A DNA stretch of 22,510 nucleotides from CAMAXB01 sp964476565 (GTDB taxonomy: Bacteria > Verrucomicrobiota > Verrucomicrobiia > Opitutales > Opitutaceae). The notes below the pieces were generated by a model. The model made no database searches. It had not been told where the DNA came from and worked only from the letters and a program-made list of their open reading frames with translations. Position numbers and translations under genes: made by a program. The DNA lies in NCBI GenBank assembly GCA_964476565.1, contig CAYZBG010000082.1:1-22510 (forward strand). The letters are read 5' to 3'. The number at the start of each line of letters is the position of its first letter. Within the stretch, counting starts at the first letter, position 1. Below are positions 1 to 5,611 of this stretch, one piece after another.

Positions 1-1719
1 CACGCGTTCGTGCAGCACGTCGCCGAGCCGCAGGAGCTTTTCCTTCTCGCCCTCGACCAGGCGGGTCACCGGCACGCCGGACCACTTGGAAACGATCTCC
101 GCCACTTCCTCGGCGGAGACCTCCTCCTTGAAGAGTTCAGTCTTCGCCTCGCCGGCCTCGAGCTTCTTCAACTCGGCCTCGAGCTGGGGAATCTTGCCGT
201 GGCGCAGCTCGGCCAGCTTGCTGAGATCGTACGCGCGCTCGGCCTTCTCCATCTCGATGCGCGTCGCGTCCAGCTCCTCGCGCACCTTGCGCACCCGGTC
301 AACGGACGCCTTTTCCTTGTCCCACTTCGCCTTTAACGCCGTAGCCTGGGTGCGGACGTCGGCCAGTTCCCGGCGCAGGGCTTCGAGCCGCTGGCGGGAG
401 GGCTCATCCTTCTCCATCTTCAGCGCAGCCTCCTCGATCTCCAGCTGGAGCACGCGACGCTGCAAGGCGTCGAGCTCCTGCGGGGCAGAATCCATTTCGG
501 TGCGAATCATCGCACAGGCCTCGTCGATCAGGTCGATGGCCTTGTCGGGCAGAAAGCGGTCCGCGATGTAGCGGTTGGACAACGTCACGGCACTCACGAG
601 CGCGTTGTCCTGGATGCGCACGCCGTGGTGCAGCTCGAAACGCTCCTTCAGGCCGCGCAGGATAGAGATCGCATCCTCGACGGAGGGCGGCTCGACCAGC
701 ACCGGTTGGAACCGGCGCTCGAGGGCGGCGTCCTTCTCGATGTACTTGCGGTATTCGTCGAGGGTGGTCGCTCCGATGCAGTGTAGTTCGCCGCGGGCGA
801 GCATGGGCTTGAGCAGGTTGCCCGCGTCCATCGCCCCCTCGGTCTTGCCCGCGCCGACGATGGTGTGCAGCTCGTCGATGAACAGGATGACCCGGCCTTC
901 GCTTTGCTTGATTTCATTGAGCACGGCCTTGAGGCGTTCCTCGAACTCGCCGCGGTACTTGGCGCCGGCCACGAGCGCACCCATATCGAGCGCGAAGACG
1001 GTCTTGTCCTTCAGCCCTTCCGGCACATCGCCGCGCACGATGCGTTGGGCGAGGCCTTCGACGATGGCGGTCTTGCCGACGCCGGGTTCGCCGATGAGCA
1101 CGGGATTGTTCTTCGTCTTGCGGGAAAGGATGCGGATGGTGCGGCGGATCTCGTCATCGCGGCCGATCACTGGGTCCATCTTGCCCTTCCGCGCCTGCGC
1201 GACGAGGTCGAGCCCGTACTTCTGCAGGGCATTGTACGTGGCCTCGGGATTGTCCGTCGTCACCCGCTGGGCCCCGCGCAGATCCTTCAACGCCGTGAGA
1301 ACCTTGGCACGATCGAGTCCGAAGGACTGGCAGTACTTCGCGAAGGCGGCCGGTTTGGCGACCTCGATCAGGCCGAGGAAAAGGTGTTCGACGGAGACAA
1401 ACTCGTCCTTGAGCTGCTTCGCCTCAGCCTCCGCCCGGGTCAGGACTTCATGGACGGCTTGGGTGACGTAGATCTTGGAGGTGTCGACGCTGCCGGATAC
1501 GCGGGGAAGGCGGTCCAGTTCCCGTTCGGCCGCCAGCTGCAGGGCGCCGCGCGTCAAACCCAGCTTCTCCGCCAAGGCTGGCACGATGCCGTCGTCCTGG
1601 GCCAACAACGCGTGCAACAGATGCCAGGTGTCGACCTCGTGATGAGAGCGCCGGCGCGCCTCCGCCTGGGCCTCGGTCAGGGCCTGCCGGGACATCTGGG
1701 TGAGATTGTTCGTTTCCAT
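1..1719 (-). CDS. clpB: ATP-dependent chaperone ClpB, N-terminal part (runs off the left edge)
   Basis: Hsp100/AAA+ disaggregase that works with DnaK to pull proteins out of aggregates in the cytoplasm. The visible 573 residues hold the Clp N-domain repeats (about 1-150), the first AAA+ module with Walker A GEPGVGKT (209-216), Walker B ILFIDELHT (DE at 281-282) and the YRGEFEERL pore-loop region, then a long charged coiled-coil middle domain (about 405-525). The long middle domain separates ClpB from ClpA and ClpC. It ends just after SKWSGVPVTRL, where the second AAA+ module begins, so about one third of the usual protein (about 860 residues) lies outside the window. The ATG at 1719-1717 opens the conserved start METNLTQMSRQAL. 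I see no good Shine-Dalgarno site before it. It is transcribed divergently from glcD, and a terminator-like structure lies about 140 bases upstream. Confidence 0.97.
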   Translation of the reverse strand, partial: METNNLTQMSRQALTEAQAEARRRSHHEVDTWHLLHALLAQDDGIVPALAEKLGLTRGALQLAAERELDRLPRVSGSVDTSKIYVTQAVHEVLTRAEAEAKQLKDEFVSVEHLFLGLIEVAKPAAFAKYCQSFGLDRAKVLTALKDLRGAQRVTTDNPEATYNALQKYGLDLVAQARKGKMDPVIGRDDEIRRTIRILSRKTKNNPVLIGEPGVGKTAIVEGLAQRIVRGDVPEGLKDKTVFALDMGALVAGAKYRGEFEERLKAVLNEIKQSEGRVILFIDELHTIVGAGKTEGAMDAGNLLKPMLARGELHCIGATTLDEYRKYIEKDAALERRFQPVLVEPPSVEDAISILRGLKERFELHHGVRIQDNALVSAVTLSNRYIADRFLPDKAIDLIDEACAMIRTEMDSAPQELDALQRRVLQLEIEEAALKMEKDEPSRQRLEALRRELADVRTQATALKAKWDKEKASVDRVRKVREELDATRIEMEKAERAYDLSKLAELRHGKIPQLEAELKKLEAGEAKTELFKEEVSAEEVAEIVSKWSGVPVTRLVEGEKEKLLRLGDVLHERV

Positions 1720-1860
1720 GATGCCTGGGTTGTCGCACAGATCGGGCCAGCCTCCTCTTCGAGCGAAGCCGTGCCGACCGGGACGGTTTTCCGGGACAAA
1801 TCGAGCCGACCTACCCTGCCGGCCGTGACACGCTGACACGGCGGCAACTCGCCGGTTGGA

Positions 1861-1955
1861 AAACAAAAAAATGCCCGCGAGAAGCGCTACGTCCCAAAAA
1901 GCCAATTACATCCCCTATGCATTTTGCTTTTTAATCTTTCGCGCCTCCCGCGGGC
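1861..1955 (-). terminator. Terminator-like structured RNA element in the clpB leader region
   Basis: Positions 1941-1955 and 1873-1887 form a 15-bp stem. Read as minus-strand RNA all 15 positions pair (13 Watson-Crick plus two G-U). Read as plus-strand RNA the same two positions become A-C mismatches. Inside lies a symmetric 8 x 8 internal loop, then a second 7-bp stem (AAAAAGC at 1926-1932 pairing GCTTTTT at 1896-1902 on the minus strand) and a 23-base apical loop. The outer stem is followed on the minus strand by a T7 run (1871-1865) and a further TTTT. No minus-strand gene lies immediately upstream, so this is either an attenuator in the clpB leader or the 3' end of a small non-coding RNA. 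The fold is seen by eye; the function is inference. Confidence 0.55.
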
Positions 1956-2104
1956 AAAGTCGTGTGGGGTAAAGAACGGACCAGACCGAATTTCATCCTA
2001 CGCAGATTTTTTCCGGCTGCAACCGGCGGCGATTGTCTGGAACCGGTGAAAGTCGTGTCCAGTAAAACTTTGAACGAATTAACCCTCGAAGCCGGGCGCT
2101 GAAA

Positions 2105-2130
2105 TTTCACCGCGCCGCCATAAGGTGAAA
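2105..2130. promoter_or_regulatory. Candidate operator: TTTCACC / GGTGAAA dyad upstream of glcD
   Basis: A perfect 7-bp inverted repeat, TTTCACC (2105-2111) and GGTGAAA (2124-2130), spaced by 12 bases and centred about 110 bases before the glcD start. A third copy of GGTGAAA is at 2045-2051. Three copies in an intergenic region beside a catabolic operon would suit a transcription factor site. The regulator is unknown and chance cannot be excluded. Confidence 0.3.
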
Positions 2131-2230
2131 CGTTTGCGCACCGATGCGAAAAATTGGCGCCGCCGGACCGGGGACGATGCGATGAAAATTCAAAGCTTTC
2201 GCCCGATTCCCCGGTTCATAGCGTCGGCGC

Positions 2231-3631
2231 GTGGATACCCTGATCGACCAACTCCGCACCTGCGTCGGCCCTAACCATGTGCTCACGTCCAAGGAGGAAC
2301 TGCTGGTTTACGCCTTCGACGGCACGGCCGCGCTCCGGCAGCTGCCCCGCGCGGTGGTGTTTCCCGCCGACACGGCCCAGGTGGCGGCTGTCCTCCGTCT
2401 TGCACGGACCCATCGCGTGCCCGTGGTGACCCGCGGGAGCGGGACTGGACTGAGCGGAGGCAGCGTACCCCTGCCGGGCGCGATCATCCTTTGCCTGCTA
2501 CGCATGGACCGGATCCTCGAGCTCGACGCGCAGAACCTCGTGCTCCGCACCCAACCGGGCGTGCGCACCCAGGCGATCTACGACGCGGCAGACGCCGCAG
2601 GCCTGTTTTATCCGCCCGACCCGGGCTCGATGAAGATCTCCACGATCGGCGGCAACGTCGCCGAAAATGCCGGCGGGTTGCGCGGCCTGAAATACGGCGT
2701 TACCCGCAACTACGTGATGGGGCTCGAAGTCGTGCTGGCCGACGGGTCCGTCTGCCGTCTGGGCAACAAATGCGTGAAGGACGTCGCGGGGTATAATCTA
2801 AAGGACCTCTTCATCGGGAGCGAAGGGACGCTCGGCGTCGTCACCGAAGTCTTGCTTCGCCTGCTGCCAAAGCCCGCGGCGCGCCACACCTTGCTTGCCA
2901 CCTATGCGCAGATGGACGCGGCAGCCGCGACGGTGTCGGCCATCATCGCCGCGAAGATCATCCCCTGCACGCTCGAGTTCCTCGACCGCAAGACGCTGCG
3001 CTGCGTGGAGGACTTCGCCAAGGTCGGCCTTCCGCTCGATGCCGAAGCCGTGCTTCTGATCGAGACCGACGGACACCCGGCCGCGGCCGCCGACGAAGCC
3101 CGGCAGATCGAGGCCATCGCCGCCGCGCACGGGGCCCTTGCCGTCCGCCGGGCGCGCGATGCCCACGAGGCGGTCCAGCTCGCCACGGCCCGCCGCAGCG
3201 CCTTCAGCGCCCTCGCCCGGCTCAAGCCGACGACGATCCTTGAGGACGCCACGGTTCCGCGCAGCGAACTCGCATCGATGGTCCGCTTCATCGAGGGCGT
3301 CTCGCAGCGCCACGGTCTCGAGATCGCAACCTTCGGCCACTTCGGCGATGGCAACCTCCATCCGACGTTTTTGACCAATGAACGCGACGCCGCCGAAATG
3401 CATCGGGTGGAGGTCGCCATGAAGGAGATCTTCGACGAGACGCTGCGGGTGGGCGGCACGATCACCGGCGAGCACGGCGTCGGTCTGGCCAAGAAAGCCT
3501 ACCTGCACCAGCAACTCGGCGACGCCTCCTACACGCTGCTCAAGGCCGTGAAGCGTACGCTCGACCCGGACGGCCTGCTGAACCCCGGGAAGATCTTCGA
3601 TCTTCCCGAACATCCAACATCCAATGGCTGA
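2231..3631 (+). CDS. glcD: FAD-linked glycolate/(S)-2-hydroxyacid oxidase subunit GlcD
   Basis: Flavin subunit that oxidises glycolate (or D-lactate) to the keto acid and passes electrons to the iron-sulfur subunit GlcF. The 466 residues contain the FAD_binding_4 fold with RGSGTGLSGG at about 68-77, the PDPGSMKISTIGGNVAENAG segment (starting about residue 131), and the C-terminal FAD-oxidase domain with HFGDGNLHP (about 370-378) and GEHGVGLAKK (about 413-422). The family usually ends near NPGKIF. Here ten extra residues (DLPEHPTSNG) follow, and they are encoded by a hairpin and by the left repeat of the inserted cassette. The GTG start at 2231 is the first usable one: the in-frame ATG at 2177 is followed at once by a stop. 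No clear Shine-Dalgarno site is visible. No glcE follows; the four-helix-bundle gene sits between glcD and glcF. Confidence 0.93.
   Translation: MDTLIDQLRTCVGPNHVLTSKEELLVYAFDGTAALRQLPRAVVFPADTAQVAAVLRLARTHRVPVVTRGSGTGLSGGSVPLPGAIILCLLRMDRILELDAQNLVLRTQPGVRTQAIYDAADAAGLFYPPDPGSMKISTIGGNVAENAGGLRGLKYGVTRNYVMGLEVVLADGSVCRLGNKCVKDVAGYNLKDLFIGSEGTLGVVTEVLLRLLPKPAARHTLLATYAQMDAAAATVSAIIAAKIIPCTLEFLDRKTLRCVEDFAKVGLPLDAEAVLLIETDGHPAAAADEARQIEAIAAAHGALAVRRARDAHEAVQLATARRSAFSALARLKPTTILEDATVPRSELASMVRFIEGVSQRHGLEIATFGHFGDGNLHPTFLTNERDAAEMHRVEVAMKEIFDETLRVGGTITGEHGVGLAKKAYLHQQLGDASYTLLKAVKRTLDPDGLLNPGKIFDLPEHPTSNG
3587..3607. repeat. Hairpin at the left junction of the inserted cassette
   Basis: GGGAAGATC (3587-3595), loop TTC, then GATCTTCCC (3599-3607) form a perfect 9-bp stem. 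The first arm encodes the conserved GlcD end GKI. The second arm is its inverted copy and ends exactly where the 21-bp inverted repeat begins. This mirrors the larger host-sequence hairpin at the other junction. Confidence 0.7.
3607..3627. repeat. Left 21-bp inverted repeat (IR-L) of the cassette
   Basis: Perfect reverse complement of 4028-4048; its core reads AACATCCAACATCCAATGG. It encodes the end of GlcD (EHPTSN plus the first base of the GGC glycine codon) and supplies the start codon of the four-helix-bundle gene (ATG at 3624-3626). Confidence 0.9.
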
Positions 3632-4013
3632 AAGGAAGAACGCCAAATTTGACCTCGAAGATCGCTTGCTTGAGTTCGCAGCGCGAATCGTGCGGCTGGC
3701 GGAATCGTTGCCTCACACCGATACCGGACGGCACGTCGGCAACCCACGGCTGAGGGCAGGCACTTCATTTTACGCCCACCACGGCGAGGCGGAGGGTGCC
3801 GAGCCGATTGACGACTTTGCTCACAAGTTGAAACTCTGCCTTAAGGAACCTCGTGAGACTTGGCGGTGGATCCGCTTGATTCAGCGTATCCCGCTGGTGG
3901 AGAAGCCCACGCTCCTCGCACCGCTGCTCGACGAAGCCGACCAGCTCATTCGCATTTTCCGACAGAGCATCATCACCGCAAAGGCCAACCGTACCCAGAG
4001 GAACGCATCGTGA
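3624..4013 (+). CDS. Four-helix-bundle protein, S23 / 23S rRNA intervening-sequence protein family
   Basis: Small all-helical protein of 129 residues. The pattern LEDRLLEFAARIVRLAESLP, then GRHV, RAGTS, DDFAHKLKLCLKEPRETWRWIRLI and LLDEADQLIRIFRQSIITAKAN matches the long variant of the IVP family (TIGR02436). Family members sit inside 23S rRNA intervening sequences in some bacteria or stand alone, form pentameric helical bundles, are related to the Avd protein of diversity-generating retroelements, and have no established enzymatic role. The usual GQLLRSGTS segment reads GNPRLRAGTS here, and a normally Asn-Tyr-rich stretch reads FYAHHG, so this copy may be drifting. It overlaps the glcD stop (ATGGCTGA) and its own stop overlaps the glcF start (GTGA), so it is probably co-translated with the operon. 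No Shine-Dalgarno site precedes it. Confidence 0.85.
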   Translation: MAERKNAKFDLEDRLLEFAARIVRLAESLPHTDTGRHVGNPRLRAGTSFYAHHGEAEGAEPIDDFAHKLKLCLKEPRETWRWIRLIQRIPLVEKPTLLAPLLDEADQLIRIFRQSIITAKANRTQRNAS

Positions 4014-5410
4014 GCACATCTTCCGACCCATTGGATGTTGGATGTTCGACGTTGGAGGTTGGACGTTCTGCTGAAGCACGGAGTGGTTCGGGCGGCCTTC
4101 TTGGCCGCCTGGACTACTCGGTGCTTCAGCAGTGCATGCATTGCGGCATGTGCCTGCCCACCTGCCCGACCTACACGGAGACAGGCCGGGAGAAGAACTC
4201 GCCGCGGGGACGCATTGCCCTCATGCGCGGGATCGCCGACGGCGAGTTGGAGGTCACGTCTTCGTTCGCGGACGAGATGAGCTACTGCCTCGGCTGCCTG
4301 GCCTGCACCACAGCCTGTCCGGCCGGCGTCGACTACACGACCCTCTTCGAAACGGCGCGTGCCGAGGTGGAGCGCAGCGGCGTGAAACGCACCGCGCCAC
4401 GTGACCTTCTCCGGGCCGTCACCCTGCGGGGACTTTTCACCCGCCCCTGGCTGCTGCGGGCCGTCGGGCGTTTGCTGTGGTTTTATCAGGCGTCCGGAAT
4501 CCAGGATCTGCTGCGCGTACTGCGCCTTCCGGCCGTGCTACCCAAGCGGCTGCGCGACCTCGAGGCGCAGACCCCGGTGATTCGTAGCGAGTTCTCGGAT
4601 ACCCTGATCGCAGAGGTGGAGCATCCTCTCGGCGAGCCCCGCCATCGCGTCGCCCTGCTCACCGGCTGCATGCAGGACCTCATGTTCTCGGACGTGAATC
4701 GTGCCACCGCTGATGTGCTGCTCGCGAACGGATGCACCGTGGTGACGCCTCGCAGCCAGGCCTGCTGTGGCTCCCTGCACGCGCACAATGGCGATCCGGA
4801 GACGGCCGCCACGCTCGCCCGGCGCCAGCTCGACGCGATCGACCCGTTCGCGGTGGACGCGATCATCTCGAATGCCGGCGGGTGCGGATCGCATTTGCGT
4901 CACTACGATCACCTGCTCGTCGACGATCCGCGTTACGCGGCACGGGCGGCGGAGTGGTCCCGCAAGGTCAGGGACATTTCCGAGTGGTTGGTGGAAATTG
5001 GTTTCCGCAAGCCCGTCGGCGTGGCCGGGACTCCACCCCTCGCCCTGACCTATCACGAAAGCTGTCACCTCTGCCACGGTCAGAAGGTGAGCCGCCAGCC
5101 CCGCGAGATCCTCAAGGCCCTGCCCGGTGCGGTGTTGACCGAGTGCGCCGAGGCGCAGTGGTGTTGCGGAAGCGCGGGCATCTACAACCTCACCCAGCCC
5201 AAAACCGCGGACTGGCTGCAGGATCGGAAAGTGGGGCACCTGCGCGCCACCGGGGCCACCGTGGTCGCGACGGGGAATCCGGGCTGTCACCTGCAGATCC
5301 AGAACGGCCTGCGCAAACAAGGTGACGCCGCCGAGGTGGTGCATCCGGTCGTGTTGCTCGCCCGAGCCTACGCGGCCGAGGCCAAAACCGGGGTCAAAAA
5401 TCCGTGTTGA
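4010..5410 (+). CDS. glcF: Glycolate oxidase iron-sulfur subunit GlcF
   Basis: Electron-transfer subunit of glycolate/lactate oxidase. It carries two [4Fe-4S] motifs, CMHCGMCLPTCP (about 42-53) and CLGCLACTTACP (about 93-104), and two CCG domains with CCGS at about 252 and 385. The frame is open upstream, but GTG at 4010-4012 is the likely start: it has AGAGGAA at 3996-4002 and overlaps the preceding stop as GTGA. The first 33 or so residues are not GlcF-like. They are encoded by the cassette's repeat (DPLDVGCSTLEVGRS) and by an inverted copy of glcF's own 5' end (AEARSGSGG); family similarity begins at about LDYSVLQQC. The catalytic core looks intact, so the protein is probably functional with an altered N-terminus. 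Confidence 0.92.
   Translation: MSTSSDPLDVGCSTLEVGRSAEARSGSGGLLGRLDYSVLQQCMHCGMCLPTCPTYTETGREKNSPRGRIALMRGIADGELEVTSSFADEMSYCLGCLACTTACPAGVDYTTLFETARAEVERSGVKRTAPRDLLRAVTLRGLFTRPWLLRAVGRLLWFYQASGIQDLLRVLRLPAVLPKRLRDLEAQTPVIRSEFSDTLIAEVEHPLGEPRHRVALLTGCMQDLMFSDVNRATADVLLANGCTVVTPRSQACCGSLHAHNGDPETAATLARRQLDAIDPFAVDAIISNAGGCGSHLRHYDHLLVDDPRYAARAAEWSRKVRDISEWLVEIGFRKPVGVAGTPPLALTYHESCHLCHGQKVSRQPREILKALPGAVLTECAEAQWCCGSAGIYNLTQPKTADWLQDRKVGHLRATGATVVATGNPGCHLQIQNGLRKQGDAAEVVHPVVLLARAYAAEAKTGVKNPC
4028..4048. repeat. Right 21-bp inverted repeat (IR-R) of the cassette
   Basis: Perfect reverse complement of 3607-3627; its core reads CCATTGGATGTTGGATGTT. It lies inside the glcF reading frame and is translated there as part of DPLDVGC. 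Confidence 0.9.
4031..4067 (+). repeat. Heptamer tandem repeat, TTGGATG-like, five units
   Basis: Five consecutive 7-base units, TTGGATG, TTGGATG, TTCGACG, TTGGAGG and TTGGACG, are followed by a partial TT. The first two and part of the third form IR-R; the rest are present only on this side, so the cassette ends are asymmetric. The array is translated within the GlcF N-terminus. Confidence 0.8.
4068..4132 (+). repeat. 30-bp hairpin formed by inverted copy of the glcF 5' end
   Basis: Positions 4068-4097 pair with 4103-4132 around a five-base loop TTCTT. Of 30 pairs 26 are Watson-Crick, three are G-U and one is a G-G mismatch (4080/4120). The right arm encodes GRLDYSVLQQ, which is conserved GlcF sequence, so the left arm is most simply an inverted copy of it. 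In mRNA this would be a very stable structure at codons 20-41 of glcF, able to affect translation or attract RNase III. Confidence 0.85.
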
Positions 5411-5449
5411 TTCGCGCCCCGAGGTCGTTCACTCCTTTGCCCCCACGTC

Positions 5450-5526
5450 GGACGCTTAGCTCAGTTGGTTAGAGCACGTGCTTCACACGCACGGGGTCAC
5501 AGGTTCGAGTCCTGTAGCGTCCACCA
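5450..5526 (+). tRNA. tRNA-Val (anticodon CAC)
   Basis: A full cloverleaf is visible. The acceptor stem GGACGCT pairs with AGCGTCC. The D arm is GCTC/GAGC. The anticodon stem is CGTGC/GCACG with loop TTCACAC, giving anticodon CAC, which reads GUG. The variable loop is GGGTC, and the T arm is ACAGG/CCTGT with loop TTCGAGT. The discriminator is A and CCA is encoded; total 77 bases. It stands alone after glcF. I see no duplicated 3' end nearby, so no sign of integration at this tRNA. Confidence 0.97.
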
Positions 5527-5611
5527 TCCTTCGCCCATTGGGTTTCGGCTGGCAGGCTCAGCCAACGCAGCAGCGACCCGGGTGAAGCCTTGGGTTCAGA
5601 GGCACTCTGCC

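Larger units (their letters stand above)
1720..2230. other. Divergent clpB/glcD intergenic region
   Basis: This 511-base gap separates two divergent genes and I find no convincing coding sequence in it; the small open frames lack recognisable protein character and overlap the glcD start. It is more AT-rich between about 1850 and 2200 than the flanking genes, as expected for promoters. It holds a large stem-loop followed by a T-tract on the minus strand (1861-1955) and three copies of the heptamer GGTGAAA on the glcD side. I could not assign a sigma-70 or sigma-32 promoter or a CIRCE operator with confidence. Confidence 0.7.
3607..4048 (+). mobile_element. Four-helix-bundle (S23/IVP) gene cassette bounded by 21-bp inverted repeats
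   Basis: The interval is bounded by perfect 21-bp inverted repeats (3607-3627 and 4028-4048) and contains one open frame that almost fills it: the ATG lies inside the left repeat and the stop lies 14 bases before the right one. It interrupts what should be a tight glcD-glcF operon. Free-standing genes of this family flanked by TTGGATG-type repeats are, as far as I recall, scattered through many verrucomicrobial and related genomes. There is no transposase, so any movement would need help in trans or an RNA/DNA structure-based route. The element boundary is an inference from the repeats; the right edge may extend to 4067 if all heptamers belong to it. Confidence 0.6.

Noticed and set aside
10..1836. 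Plus-strand open frames across the clpB region
   Set aside because: They are antisense shadows of clpB in a GC-rich genome, with no domain character.
3624..4013. GlcE subunit at this position
   Set aside because: The product is too short and lacks any FAD-binding motif; it is a helical-bundle protein.
3607..4048. Four-helix-bundle gene as part of a diversity-generating retroelement (Avd-like)
   Set aside because: No reverse transcriptase, template repeat or variable repeat is visible, and the neighbours are metabolic genes.
3607..4048. 23S rRNA intervening sequence
   Set aside because: No rRNA sequence surrounds it; both sides are glycolate oxidase coding sequence.
5450..5526. Genomic island integrated at tRNA-Val
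   Set aside because: No integrase and no repeat of the tRNA 3' end elsewhere in the window.
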